Shown: positions 42,025 through 53,921, counted from the first letter of the stretch. The stretch is DNA of 64,000 bases from Candidula unifasciata (GCA_905116865.2 CAJHNH020006890.1:827271-891270); one strand, 5' to 3'. The notes: generated by a model not told the origin, from the sequence alone. Numbers and translations: made by a program.

Positions 42025-45000
42025 CTGGGGAAGACAAGCAGTCATGCATGCAGTTCATCATGAATGACTACAGCTAGTGTGGTTTATACCGAATCTTTAA
42101 AACAATATTTAATCCGAAAGTGAGCCCGGTGAAGTGGTTTAGTTTTCTTCGCTCTCTAAAGATCGTAGATTCATGTCATGGACACGTCGCTCATTTGGCG
42201 AGAGTAATATTAAACACCCTTGGCTAACAAATCTAACAGATTAATAAATACCCCTGTTAATGTTGCGACACTTCAACAACTTTAGTAGATGTCAGCCACT
42301 ACTCCTACGTGCACCTAAATACTTACTACTATATATATATAGTTTTGTCGCCCAGCTTCTGAGTTGAGTGAATGGTGTGACACTGTGAGCTACGTGTGTT
42401 TTTCGTTGGCACAGGAGCAGAGCAACTATGGGGTGACCCGTTTGCTATGAAGCTGAAACTAGGATTACCAGATTACTTACTGCTATACGCTTAGCACAGC
42501 CGACCAAAATCTAATCAGATACAACATACTATACTACTCATGGGTAAAGTTTCTTTAGAGATCCCTATGGATAATCGGTGGAGCTGCGGAGCTCGTTCTT
42601 TGGGTGAAGCTCTTGCTAGCACAAGACTTTCCATTACCTATTTAGCTAATATTTTCGTGAATAGAGACAACACGACACATTTAACTCTTTCGGTATTAAG
42701 CAACTCACTGCACGTTTATAGAAAACTTCTTACATAATATATTACAATTAACCCCTTGTGTCTCGTCCAGATTTTGTACTAACCCACGGTCCTAAGTGTT
42801 TCTGTAGGTCTTGTTGTCTAATATGCTAATTACTTAACTGCTGTAGAAACAGCTTTCATTAATTTCTAGTAAAATCTACTTTGGATAAAGTTACAGAACA
42901 GATTGTCTGGGTCAAAAAGTTAACGAACGTCACATATAAACCACAAATAGCCTAAATAAATACACTAAATATGAATGGATACCTGGCTGGCCGGTGGGTG
43001 TTTCCAAAGAAGCTCCGTTAGTAGTTGACCATCCGCACTCCGGGTCTCCCAGCTCTTCCCCGTTAGTTTTACCGTCTCCGTCGGAGTCCTTCTTGCATAG
43101 AATCTCATTCCATGCATGGCCAGCTAGCTGAAAGTCCTGTCATGGGAAACAAGACAATGCTTTCTTGCTTCTGTATAACTACAAAGGATATATTCTAGGC
43201 ATTATATTTTTGTCCCTGAGCCACCATTTAGGCTGAATGTTGAATTAAGAATCGATATTATAGCACTCGGGACACCCCCATAAGCTCTCTGTCCCTTTCT
43301 TCAGCAGCAAACGAAGAGTTCCAATTCCGATAGCACCAGTAAATGTTTGATTGTATATCCGTCTCGCCCTTCCATTGAGTGTTGAGCGTCAGCAAGATCC
43401 CGCCATATATGTTGATTTTTATAATTGAAATTGGTTTTCGCTTCTTTTTCTGCTTCTTCTTTCTTTCGTTGTCTAGCCCAAGTTTGTCTTTTAATTTTAG
43501 GTATGGAAAAGGCATGTTGTAAGAGACTCGATGTGTGCTGTTTAGATTTTATTGTATAAAACACTGCACCTTTGACATTTTCATGCGTTCTTGGTCCACC
43601 AATAAAGCAGCGACACCATGGTACTCTCTCTCTCTACTGATTGTTTCAATAAGAAATTGGCTATAGTGTCTCCTGTCATGCCCTGTATGACAAGCTAGAT
43701 GTTGTGAGGGCCCTTTAGGAGCGAGTGAGCAGTGAAGAGGCACAGGTAGATCACTACTTTCTGAGGAGAATAGCGCTGCAGGCTGTTAGCAAGGGATCTT
43801 CCCGACGCTGAGCTCAGCATTCAAGGGAAAGGCAAAGACGGATATACAAGCAGTTACTGGTGCCCTTGGAATTGGAATTCTTTGCGACGGAGAGCTCAAG
43901 GAAGTGTCCCGATCTCTGTGACGTCGATTCTTAATTCAATATTCAACATTCTACCATGACCTCAAAGGCGGCACCGACATACTACCAAGGCTTCAATACG
44001 GGGTCATGCAATCATGTAAGCGCCAGAGAATGGGTGTTATCGCACAGCATTGATGAAATAAGCCCTGTCTGTGCATCTTCCAGACTGCTGCATAGATTCT
44101 GATATTCACGGTGTCAGATATTCCGTCCATCCATTCTCACTTCTGCCTAGCCTTAAACTTGGAACTTGGCCTCGATGAGATTTTGAATAAATAAGAACAC
44201 AGCCAACAAACAATGTGCAAGTCACTGGTCGTCTGGGGCTCTATGTGCCACCACATAATGCCATTCAGCTTTCGTGTTTCTCGAAAATAAAACCCGGTTT
44301 TATATTGTTTGCTCCAAAAGACGACGTACTGATTATTTTTAGGCTATATCTTAATATGTCGTATTCAAAAATCTAAACCTATTCAAGTACAAAAGTATTT
44401 TTCTAAAGCATTAAAGTGAATAATATTATTTATTTTCTGGGTTCCGGTTCCCATTTTGTGAAGGAAAAAATAGACACCCTAACAAGCATGTCATAATAGT
44501 CGACTTAGGGTGTCTCCACTGAAGTTGAAGTGCATCTGGCTGAGAGGCGAGAAACCAACAGTCTGCGTACAAATAAGAAAGATCTGTAAAATGGATGTGC
44601 ACGTAAGGTTCTAGAAAAAGGCTAGAGTCCATATTTATGGTTTTTTTTAATCAGTTCATCATATTATAATTCAGTATGTCCCTTGTGGATTTAAACGCAT
44701 GCCTAAATCTGTCTGTCTGACTGAAGATCCTAATTATGGCATATATTTGGGGTAGGGTTTATATCACTAAAACAGCTGGGAAATTGGCTCTGGACGCAAA
44801 CGAACGTCGTGGGGGATGTGCCTCAGTAAACTTGCCCGGGTATCTGTGGAAAAGAACGTCTATCCCTTAAAAAGCCAATGTCTCCGAAATGTCTGCCGGT
44901 GTCCCTCTGCCAGTTGCAAAGTCCGATGAACCAACCGTAAGCTTGTCACTTGGTCGTTAAGGTAGCCGGCTGATCAAATTGTCTGCAGCAACGACTATAC

Positions 45001-45535
45001 ATATAATTAACTTCGAATCTCACAGTACCCGTTGCATAATCACCATTTCGTCTTGTCCCTGTCCGAAAACATCCAGTAAAGTGCAGCAGGGTAAGATCGA
45101 GGCCTGGGGGTAATGACCCAGGTCGGCCCACCCTCTGAAATTGTCTAGGAGGTAATAGACCTAAACAGTTGTTGACGAAGGATCTTCTACTTATTATCGG
45201 TAGACTCCTGCTGTACATGCTCTGCTGTGGAGTTCTTATTATTATTATACGATCACGTTGAAAAATCGTGCTAGCCCTTTTCGTTGGGTTAGGATTTTTT
45301 TTTTCGGGAAACTCGAAATAGCGTCTCACATTTAGCAATACATGAAAGGACTTACACTTCCAAAGGGATTTCTAAGACCTCCTCCACCTGGAACGAGATG
45401 GCCGACTCCGGACCATAGGCCTCCTGTAGTAGAACAAGGATCGGGAACTTTGGCTCCGTTGGGGATAAGCGACTGAAAGCTACCGAAAGCGGCAACTGTT
45501 GTCAGTGTCAGCATCAGGCACAATGTCGTCTTCAT
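41957..45535 (-). CDS. Temptin-like secreted protein, complete three-exon gene
   Basis: Seen: exons 45535-45356, 43136-42983 and 42024-41957 (- strand) join in phase (0, then 1) with GT-AG borders, giving 133 codons. Exon 1 starts MKTTLCLMLTLTTVAAFGSF, a clear signal peptide, then SLIPNGAKVPDPC, WSGVGHLVPGGG and RNPFG. Exon 2 encodes AWNEILCKKDSDGDGKTNGE and ELGDPECGW. Exon 3 encodes GICEPIGSPTCASQNFACPT and stops. Known: this IPNG...GVGH...GGG.RNPFG...DSDGDG.TNG.ELGDP pattern is the temptin signature; Aplysia temptin is a secreted pheromone-complex protein. The DSDGDGKTNGEE stretch is a Ca2+-loop-like motif. AATAAA (- strand) at 41876-41871 lies 81 nt past the stop. Secretion is supported; a pheromone role is inference. 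Confidence 0.93.
42340..42492 (-). mobile_element. Interspersed repeat family E copy
   Basis: Reverse complement of the block at 17868-18015, including GTTGGCACAGGAGCAG, GGGGTGACCCGTTTGCTATG and AAACTAGGATTACCAGATTA. Lies in temptin-like intron 2. Confidence 0.8.
42983..43136 (-). CDS. Temptin-like exon 2
   Basis: Acceptor CATGACAG, donor GTATCC. 51 codons plus 1 nt. Contains the DSDGDGKTNGEELGDP core and three Cys residues in the exon. Confidence 0.93.
43232..43408 (-). mobile_element. SINE-like family B copy, - orientation
   Basis: TTGAATTAAGAATCGATATT, GCACTCGGGACAC and GTGTTGAGCGTCAGCAAGAT are the reverse complement of the family. It lies in temptin-like intron 1. Confidence 0.75.
43758..43948 (+). 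mobile_element. SINE-like family B copy, + orientation
   Basis: CTGAGGAGAATAGCGCTGCA, GATATACAAGCAGTTACTGG and GTCGATTCTTAATTCAATAT. It forms an inverted pair with the copy about 350 bp to the left, in the same intron. Confidence 0.75.
44434..44640 (+). mobile_element. SINE-like family A, + orientation, tail missing
   Basis: GGGTTCCGGTTCCCATTTTG, AAATAGACACCC, GAAGTGCATCTGGCTGAGAG and AGATCTGTAAAATGGATGTG follow family order. Within temptin-like intron 1. Confidence 0.75.
44641..45345. other. Temptin-like intron 1, 5' portion
   Basis: No repeat or second exon recognised. A 130-codon - strand frame at 44946-45338 runs through it but shows no domain, and its frame lacks splice support. Confidence 0.4.
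45356..45535 (-). CDS. Temptin-like exon 1 (signal peptide)
   Basis: 60 codons ending NPFGS at a GTAAGT donor. TTTTGCAG ends 2 nt before the ATG on the coding strand, so a 5' UTR intron is possible. Confidence 0.9.
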
Positions 45536-45651
45536 GTCTGCAAAATGTCGAGGTTTCCTAGTAATTCCAATGTCTTATTATAAACATATTGGCGTTAGAG
45601 AAACGGTTACAGTGTTTAAATAAATAACTGTTTGCTGTTTCTACTTCGTCC

Positions 45652-46300
45652 TCTTCTTTTCTTCTTTTTCTTCTTCTTCTTCTTCTTCTTCTTCTTCTTC
45701 TTCTTCTTCTTCTTCTTCTTCTTCTTCTTCTTCTTCTTCTTCTCCTCCTCCTCCTCCACCTCCTCCTCCTCCTTCTTCTTCTTTTTCTTCTTCTTCTTTT
45801 TCTTCTTCTTCTTCTTCTTCTTCTTCTTCTTCTTCTTCTTCTTCTTCTTCTTCTTCTTCTTCTTCTTCTTCTACTTCTTCTTCTCCTCCTCCTCCTCCTC
45901 CTCTTTTTTCTCCTCCTCCTCCTTCTCCTCCTTCTCCGTCAGCTTCTGCTTTTGCGTTTTCTTCTTCCTCTCCTCCTTTTCCTCCTCCTTCTTGTTCTTC
46001 TTCTTCTTCTATCTTTCCTTTGTCTTTTTCTTCTTCTTCTTCTTCTCCTTCTCCTTCTTCTTCTCCTTCTTCTTCTTCTTCTTCTTCTTCTTCTTCTTCT
46101 TCTTCTTCTTCTTCTTCTTCTTCTTCTTCTTCTTCTTCTTCTTCTTCTTCTTCTTCTTCTTCTTCTTCTTCTTCTTCTTCTTCTTCTTCTTCTTCTTCTT
46201 CTTCTTCTTCTTCTTCTTCTTCTCCTCATTCTCCTCCTTCTCCTTCTTCTTCTTCTTTTACTTCTTCTTTTTTTTCTTCTTTTTCTTCTGCTTCTTCCCA
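45652..46300. repeat. (TTC)n/(GAA)n tract, ~650 bp
   Basis: Nearly uninterrupted TTC with TCC and TTTTC interruptions. On the temptin-like coding strand it is (GAA)n, ending about 120 bp upstream of the ATG. Poly-Phe, poly-Ser, poly-Leu and poly-Arg frames here are artefacts. Confidence 0.98.
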
Positions 46301-46880
46301 TGTCACACTTACTTAGTCTATCCTCTCTTATCTCAGTGTGAAGAGGTGTCACAGAGAGATAGCCATACTTCCCTCTGACTTTGTTTCATTCCAGTCCACT
46401 GTCAGTCAGGGATTGTCAAATGTTATCTTTCCAGCGAACCCTGGGTCGTCCTGCTGGTCTGGTTCCCTTGTTCTTGGTCTCCCATGCCCCCCGTGGTGGT
46501 CTTTTGACTTCCATTATGCATACAGACTGTCCTATGACTGATTCACTCCTGGGTTTCAAAGTCTGAACGCATGGTCTTATTGGGAACTGTGTCCCTTCTG
46601 GTCACTTGAAGCACCTTTCTCAGACACCTTATTTCTGAGGCCTGAAGCTGGTTCTTGCCTCTAAGCAGCCTACCACTGGAAAATGGTAGCTGGAAAATAT
46701 CCTTACAAGTGAAAGCATCCACATGATGCTAAACACATCACCCACAAAAGGTTGATTGCTCAACAAAATTTGAGTCTGGTACCATATGCTGGGCTCGGCA
46801 CTGAAATGAACAAATATCCGTTATTTACTTCAATGGCAACTTTCCGTCTGTCCAGACGATGCAGATATATTGTGCTTTAC

Positions 46881-47387
46881 CAGTGGCTCTCAACCTTCCT
46901 AATGCGGCGACCCTTTAATACAGTTCCTTATGGTGTGGCGACCCTTTAATACAGTTCCTTATGTTGTGGCGACACTTTAATACAGTTCCTCATGTTGTGG
47001 CGACACTTCAATACAGTTCATCATGTTGTGGCGACACTTTAATACAGTTCCTTATGTTGTGGCGACCCTTTAATACAGTTCCTTATGTTGTGGCGACACT
47101 TTAATACAGTTCCTCATGTTGTGGCGACACTTTAATACAGTTCATCATGTTGTGGCGACACTTTAATACAGTTCCTCATGTTGTGGCGACACTTTAATAC
47201 AGTTCCTCATGTTGTGGCGACACTTTAATACAGTTCCTCATGTTGTGGCAACCCCCAACCATAAAATTATTTCCGTTGATACATCATAACTTCATTTAAT
47301 ATGTGGTTTCCGGTGGTCTTTGGCGACCCCTGTGAAAGAGTCGTTCGACCCACAAAAGAGTCGCGATCTACAGGTTGGGAACCGCTA
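46881..47387. mobile_element. SPIN-like hAT MITE with internal minisatellite
   Basis: Left end CAGTGGCTCTCAACCTTCCT, right end CAGGTTGGGAACCGCTA (imperfect inverted repeats). Candidate 8-bp target duplications TGCTTTAC and TGCTATAG (6 of 8 match). Interior blocks ACCCCCAACCATAAAATTAT and GGCGACCCCTGTGAAAGAGT with GTCGTTCGACCC agree, from memory, with SPIN/URR1-type hAT elements of vertebrates. About 11 copies of a 30-31 bp unit (GACACTTTAATACAGTTCCT...TGTGGC) enlarge the left half. Confidence 0.85.
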
Positions 47388-47714
47388 TGCTATAGGGAAG
47401 AAAGGGAATATCTACTTCTGCCCACGGTCACTGTGACTAGCAGGAGCGGTAAGAGTTAAGAAGTCATCATCCACAATAAGTTCGTGGGAAATCAGAACTA
47501 TCGTTGTCATCGTGTTTCAATCAATCACTCAATCAGACGCTATCTCCCCAATAAAGCTTGGCTGTAATAGAGTGCCAACATGCTCTTGTCTTTGCTGTGC
47601 AGGTCTCAGTCTGATGTTCATCCATCTCTTATGTTATCCTCTTTCTTTTATCGTTGTCTACCTCTTCTGCCCTCGACATTGCCCTCCTGTAACTGAAATA
47701 TTTCAGTTGTCTCC

Positions 47715-47935
47715 TTATAGTTAATTTAACAATCTGTTCGTTCTAATCCCTTCAGAACCTCTGTAATTTAGTTGTTTTCCTTTCCTTGAAATACGACCGA
47801 TTCTCCTGGATGTCCAAATCTCCAGAGACCCATATAGATTTTCTGCTAGCTTGTTCATAGTCCAGGTTTCTGCACCATACATCAGCGTTTTCAGTATTTT
47901 GTTTATCTCTCTAGCTGGCAATAATATTGGTTTCT
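47715..47935 (-). pseudogene. LINE RT C-terminal scrap
   Basis: The - strand frame has KTLMYGAETWTMNKLAENLY and RRIGRISRKGK, matching the standard post-RT segment of RTE-like LINEs. Both ends are lost. Confidence 0.65.
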
Positions 47936-47939
47936 TGTT

Positions 47940-49110
47940 GGAGATACTTGTAACTTTACTTGTCTTTTTTCATTGTATTTACCTAACTACTAACTTACTA
48001 TAACATTGACTTACTGAAATTATATTAATAACCTTCAGATATGGACGTAGTGATTCATTTTTAAAAAAGATGTCCACTACACATTACGAACGACTACGTT
48101 TGACCTTGTTTCTGGCCACGAGATGAAACTATACTTACTTGGTTTCTAAAAATCTGCAGCGAGCAACGGCCCTTTTCTTATCAGACAAGTTACTTATATA
48201 CGCAAGTCTTTGTTCGTTTTCAGACAATGTTCGGTGGGCCGATTTCAGTACTATCTCATCGAACAGATAACTCATCGTCATCATCATCGTGTAGGTCGCG
48301 TTCAGAACAATGATTTCATCACAACGTACCGGGAAAGACTCTTCCTGGTTTGCCTATCCCCTGCTTGTGTATTCACAAAGTCCTGTGTTTCTCTTTGTGC
48401 TCACAGAGCCCTGCTACTTCTGACAAGAAACGTATGTTTAGGTTGGCTGTAAAAGTGTATGCAGGAATATCATTTGAATCAGCAACTTTCCTAACCTCTT
48501 GACTTTGATAGCTTTTGTTTCTAATTTAAATAGATTCCAGCATTTGATATCCAGTACCACTTTTGCAAGCTGCTTATCTGAGAGCATATATTGAACTATA
48601 TATTATTCAAAATAAATGTAATAAATATAAGGAATTATTATTTTTACTATGATGAACTGCAGAAGGGACGACGAACAGAAGTGACCACTACAACCAGTAT
48701 GCCGAAGCTTAGAAGGCAGAACATTTCAAACCAAAATGGCAGTAAATGCTATAGAAGTGTCATGGCTGCAATTAATGTCTGTATTTACCACTTGTTTTAA
48801 AGTGTGTGTTGTGGGGGGGGGGGGGAGTGAGAGATAACTTTGGGCTTGGGGTTTAAGGCTGCAAGACTAGCATAATCGCAACGATCCTGGGTCTTGTAAT
48901 GCGAGGATTTCCAAACGGGTGCCCAGATGGGTATGTAGGGTCAAGGGTAAGTAAAGTGAACAGGACGCGGGAAAGAAAACCGCTCGCAAAATCACAGGTT
49001 TAATAGAGGACAACACGGCGAAACCAGAGAGAGGTTTGAAAAGGGAAACCGAGATCGATTTAGTTGGTGTTTGTCAGCTGGAGAGACTGGTCGAGTTCGA
49101 GAGGCGTGTG
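47940..49110. other. Intergenic stretch, no gene supported
   Basis: AT-rich with short unsupported ORFs; a G run at about 48813-48825. Confidence 0.4.
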
Positions 49111-49124
49111 ACTGCTATGAATTG

Positions 49125-49715
49125 TACCTGACGACGTGTGAAAAAGGTCTGACTGATTTGAATTGTACCTGACGACCTGTGGAAAAAGCTTTGACTGATT
49201 TGAATTGTACCTGACGACCTGTGGAAAAGGTCTGACTGATTTGAATTGTATCTGACGACGTGTGAAAAAGGTCTGACTGATTTGAATTGTACCTGACGAC
49301 GTGTAAAAAAGGTCTGACTGATTTGAATTGTACCTGACGACGTGTGAAAAAGGTCTGACTGATTTGAATTGTACCTGACGACCCGTGGAAAAAGCTTTGA
49401 CTGATTTGAATTGTACCTGACGACGTGTGGAAAAGGTCTGACTGATTTGAATTGTATCTGACGACATGTGAGAAAGGTCTGACTGATTTGAATTGTACCT
49501 GACGACGTGTGAAAAAGGTCTGACTGATTTCAATTGTACCTGACGACGTGTGAAAAAGGTCTGACTGATTAGAATTGTACCTGACGACGTGTGAAAAAGG
49601 TCTGACTTATTTGAATTGTACCTGACGACGTTTGAAAAAGGTCTGAATGATTTGAATTGTATCTGATGACGTGTTAAAAGGTCTGACTGATTTGAATTGT
49701 ATCTGACGACGTGGG
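49125..49715. repeat. 41-bp minisatellite, ~14 copies
   Basis: GACGACGTGTGAAAAAGGTC followed by TGACTGATTTGAATTGTACC repeats at 41 bp. The 249-codon - strand frame through it cycles all three frames and is not a gene. Confidence 0.96.
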
Positions 49716-49826
49716 AAGAAGTCTGATTCCTCAATTTCAGTATTTCATTATTAAACTTAAAAAAAAATGTGACACACACACACACACACAAATCAAGTTT
49801 TTGAAACACATTGCAAACTTGGGACG

Positions 49827-49828
<2 letters not shown>

Positions 49829-49897
<69 letters not shown>
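49829..49897. repeat. (TA)n microsatellite
   Basis: About 34 TA units; a (CA)n tract lies 40 bp to the left. Confidence 0.98.
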
Positions 49898-50194
49898 GTA
49901 CATCCCTGGTAGGTTCAAAATGTAGTTAATATTAGCTGAGTTTGTTTTAAGCGTGATTGTGAATGAAGTTTTACTGTATTTACATTCTGGAGGAAAAAAA
50001 CGCAGCTTCTAAATAAATTATCACAAATACTGTCAACGACAAACTGCATTTCTGATGGCGACTGTTGGCGTTGGGGCCTCTAGCAACTGCCATATGCATT
50101 TACTGCGTGCTCATACTTCTGGACTGTACCGGGGCTAACTGTTTGACAGTTTTTCAGATGGGGCAAGCGGTACATTTCATTTGACTTTTCCTGG

Positions 50195-50300
50195 CTACAA
50201 ACTACAGGACGTAAATTTGCCTAGAGAAACCACACAACAGCCAGGTGCTGCTGGTGTTGGTTCTGCAGCGACCTGAAAAGGATACGCAACTAACATTCAC
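50195..50300 (+). mobile_element. SINE family C body fragment
   Basis: TTGCCTAGAGAAACCACACA, TTGGTTCTGCAGCGACCTG and GATACGCAACTAAC align with 57400-57495. Confidence 0.65.
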
Positions 50301-50940
50301 TGGCTCAGAGACGGAACATGTTTGGGGTGACACAGTTGCAGTGAAGGTGAAACCTTGACTAACACTAGGACTGCCATGACAGATTGTTGACAACCTTTTT
50401 TTTTGTGTCATGCCTGGTTAGATGTCAGCACGCGAATTAAGACATTCTATAGATCGCTTGATGCGGAGAAGCGTGATCGTCCACGCCAGTCACCGTGTTT
50501 CTTGATAAAGTTAATGTTTATATTTCTTTGTATGTTCGCCTCTTTTCTTGTCGTTTTTACTGAAAAATATACTGTGCAAAAAGAAATAAAAAAGGACGTT
50601 GATTGTCTTGAGTATGATAATACTATCTCTTATGTAGTTTATCGTGACCAGATGTTTATATTCCTTGGCGTCTCATTATATGACCTATATTGTAGGTCCA
50701 GTAGATTATTATAAATCTTTCTTGATGGCCTGTTCTTATTATATCTGTTTAACTCTTCCTTTCATTCCTAATTCATGTGGTCATCATTACTCTTTTGTAC
50801 CGTTAAACTTCACATATGGCTCACAGTTTACTTTTCCATCCCATTGTGTACTGTGTAGTTGTTTCAATAATAAAAATTACATATAACATAACCATTGAGC
50901 TGTAAAGATATAAACCCGAACGAAAAGTATATTAGCAAGC
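50300..50940. other. AT-rich intergenic stretch
   Basis: Two short hydrophobic + strand frames (50403-50886) have no recognisable domain or splice support. Not called. Confidence 0.35.
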
Positions 50941-50948
50941 TTCACAAT

Positions 50949-52027
50949 ATCATCATCATGTAGCAGGTCCTTTGCAGAACGTCGCTCTCATCACAGTCTG
51001 CCTGTAAGAAACTCGGTCTCTTGCCAATTCCCCCACCTCATGAACTTTCACACTCAAGGAGTCACTTATATCCTGTGCCCATCTTCGTGTCGGTCGGCGT
51101 CTGCCCCTCCTTCCTGGTACCATGCCTTCTGCTATAATTTTTTTCCAATCCGTCGTAGCTCTTGATCTGACCAAAATACTTCAGCTTTCGAGAAAGGATG
51201 CTGTTTATTAGCCAATCTTCCTTGATGTTCAGATCTTTTAAGATGTCAATATTTCTCATCTTCTTTGTCCAAGATATTCTGAGAATCTTTCTATAGCATT
51301 TCAGCTCAAAAGCCCCTATTCTCTTTCTTAAGGACTGAGAGAAAGTCCACGACTCACATCCGTATGTAGCCACAGGGAAGATGCATGCTCTCAGAATTCT
51401 AATTTGTATCTCCTTGCTGGTGCTTAACCATAGACTTTTAAGGCTGTTCAATCTTTGCATTGCTATGGCCATCCTCCTTTTAATTTCTGTCGAACAGTCT
51501 ATATTGTTGTTTATTATAGAGCCTAGATATTCAAAGTTTGTGACATTTTCAATTTCTTCATCATTTATTGTTATTTTTGGGTGACAGCCAGTTTTATCTG
51601 TGGACATTATTTTCGTTTTCTTTAAATTCAAGAACAGATGTTGATCTTCACTGTGCTTTTGGACGGACAATATTAAATTCTCTATTCCCTTTACGCTGTT
51701 CGAAAGGAGGACTGTGTCATCTGCGTAGCGGAGTTCCGGAATAGGGTTGCCACCAATTTTCAGCTGATCCTAGCTGTCACAAGGCTGGTCATTTTTGATA
51801 TTTCTCATTATATTTTCTGCGTATATATTAAATAAGTATGGTGAGAGAATGCACCCCTGCCTCACCCCCGTTTGCACCTCGAATCAATCAGATGTTTCAC
51901 CAGCTGCTCTGATGGCTGCCTGTTGTTCATGATAGAGATTTTCAATTAATTGCACTAAATGCGCTGGAAACACCATACTTTTCATAATAGTCCACAGTTG
52001 GTGGTGCTGGTCACAATCAAATGCCTG
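50949..52027 (-). pseudogene. RTE-like LINE, RT-to-tail fragment (copy 1)
   Basis: - strand: GVRQGCILSPYLFNIYAENI and [10 protein letters not shown] (RT active site), [47 protein letters not shown], then [19 protein letters not shown] in another frame. It ends in (ATG)n, seen on the + strand as ATCATCATCATG. Truncated within the RT domain at the 5' side, with frame breaks near 51.1 and 51.7 kb. Confidence 0.88.
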
Positions 52028-52266
52028 GAAAAATAAATTAAGGTCGTCATCACATTACTTGCTCTGCCATCGTTCTCTTCCCCAGTTCGTGTTTGTGATC
52101 TGCCTGGCCTGGGGACAATACTACATAGCTACACAAAATCACTTAGCTGGTATCTCGATTCAGCCGGGTCGGTGGTTCCACAGCTGAATGACTACACGTG
52201 TCGGCTAGGGGAGTAAATACCTGCTGTGGAGTACCAGGGGCCATAAATAAGGTGTTGGGGTTGAAA

Positions 52267-52555
52267 CTATGAGGGCATTTCAATCCACTGGAAGTTTAAA
52301 TGAAACTGTGTTGGGCTGTAAGGGTCGTGAAGGTGTGCCGACGAAAGCACTAGCACACACACCATCTTTCTCTTGTCTTCCGCTTGATGAATAAGTGCCT
52401 GATACCTTAGTTCTGTCCATTTCTTGATGTTGTAATTCCAGGTTCTTCTTTGCTCCCCTCTTTTTCGACTACCATCCAGTGTTCCTTGAAGAGTCTTTGC
52501 AATCGAATCATGTCCCACCAGAACCAAGCTAGCTTGACTACTACCAAGAGAGGCT
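52267..52555 (-). pseudogene. LINE C-terminal scrap
   Basis: - strand: TLDGSRKRGEQRRTWNYNIK and WTELRYQALIHQAEDKRK, the usual arginine-rich end of a LINE ORF. Confidence 0.65.
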
Positions 52556-52807
52556 CCTAATATCCTGCAAGTGTGTGTGCATCATACAACTGTAACTGTG
52601 GCCCTACCCTAGTAACAGAACCTTTACTTTCTTGTTTGAAAAAGATAGTGAAAGATATATTACTGACAGAAATAAAAGATACAATTAAATTGTGAAATTA
52701 AATATCCTAGGCACATCCCTATTGATGTTTCACAAGCAAGTTTTTCTCACTTTCAATTATGCAAATGCGTTTTTTTTTTCATTAAAGTCAGGTGGTCGGA
52801 GAAACAT

Positions 52808-53140
52808 CATCATCATCATCATCAGGTACCTTGCCGACAGGCGTGGGCGATCATGCCTCTCCACAATCTGAGATCTCCTGCAGCATGTATCAGTTCATGT
52901 GCCGACGCACCTCCATGCCATGCAACAAGGCAGACAATAATCTTCTCTCGTCTTCCTCTATCCCTCCTTCCACAGATCTTTCCAGTGGTTACAACATGTT
53001 CTATATTCCCTCTTCTCATAACATGGCCGAAAAATGATGACTGTCTCCTTCTGATGTCTGCGATAAGTTGTCTTCGGGCTACCGCCTCTTTGAAAACCTC
53101 TTGGTTGCTCTTTTTTGCTGTCCACGGTATTTTAATGTAC
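52808..53140 (-). mobile_element. LINE 3' end remnant with (ATG)n tail
   Basis: CATCATCATCATCATCAGGT, GGCGTGGGCGATCATGCCTC and CAACATGTTCTATATTCCCT align with 8946-9203. Confidence 0.7.
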
Positions 53141-53328
53141 GTAATAAAAAAATGTACATAAAAACGGAGGAAAAGGGGGTGAGGGTCTTTTCATCGCGTT
53201 CAAAAAGCTTTACTTGAAACTCGAAGGAAAGGGAACAACTTTGTAGACTTTAAACATAATCTTGGAAAGGAAACAATCGTTATTGAATTTTGAATTTCAA
53301 CATAAACTCGGGAAGACAACAACCGTTA

Positions 53329-53615
53329 TCTTCTTCTTATTCTTATTTGCGTTCACCGGCTGTAAACTCCGGCGGAAAGTTCTGGTTGTTTGTCCACTCT
53401 AGTCCTCCTCCAGAAACTGTCTGTTGCATGTAGATCAGTTTCACATGTCTGAGTCATTTGCATACAGACTGTTGATTTTTGCCTCTCAGGCAGACGTACT
53501 TCGACTTCGAAGAAAACTCCCAATTAGTCGATTCTTACGACATGCCTTTTGGCAGGTCGTGGGTCTATTCTTGTTTTCCCCCACAGTGGGGCATCGGAAC
53601 CCACACGGGGACAAC
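53329..53615 (-). mobile_element. SINE-like family A, full copy
   Basis: TTCTTCTTATTCTTATTTGC, GGCTGTAAACTCCGGCGGAA, CTCTCAGGCAGACGTACTTC, CGATTCTTACGACATGCC and GGAACCCACACGGGGA in family order. Confidence 0.85.
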
Positions 53616-53716
53616 CGTTGCTAAATTTCAATATTATCTCAAGGCATATAGGACACTCCAGAACTGGCGAAGAAAGATAAATATAGGAAACATTGTAATG
53701 GTTTAAAAAATGTGGT

Positions 53717-53919
53717 GTCTGAGGAGAATGGCACTGCGAGGAGTTACTAGGGGATCTGGCCAACGCTCGACACTAGGGGGAGGGCGAGACGAATATACAA
53801 TCAGACTGTTACTGGTACCATCAGAATTTTAACTCTTCGCTTGCTGTTGAAGATGAGGACGAAGCGCTTATGGGAGTGTCCCGAGTGCTGTGATGTCGAT
53901 TCCTAATTCGACATTTAAT
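53717..53919 (+). mobile_element. SINE-like family B, full copy
   Basis: CTGAGGAGAATGGCACTGCG, ACAATCAGACTGTTACTGGT and CCGAGTGCTGTGATGTCGAT to AATTCGACATT. Confidence 0.78.
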
Positions 53920-53921
53920 AA

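Noticed and set aside
44946..45338. 130-codon ORF next to temptin-like exon 1
   Set aside because: Lies within the intron of a well-supported gene on the same strand, with no recognisable domain.
45632..46378. Poly-Phe, poly-Ser, poly-Leu and poly-Arg proteins
   Set aside because: All are readings of the TTC/GAA microsatellite in different frames.
49060..49809. 249-codon repeat protein on the - strand
   Set aside because: A 41-bp minisatellite that lacks stops on this strand; the frame shifts every unit.
50403..50886. Hydrophobic + strand ORFs
   Set aside because: Low-complexity AT-rich translation with no motif, splice site or neighbour support.
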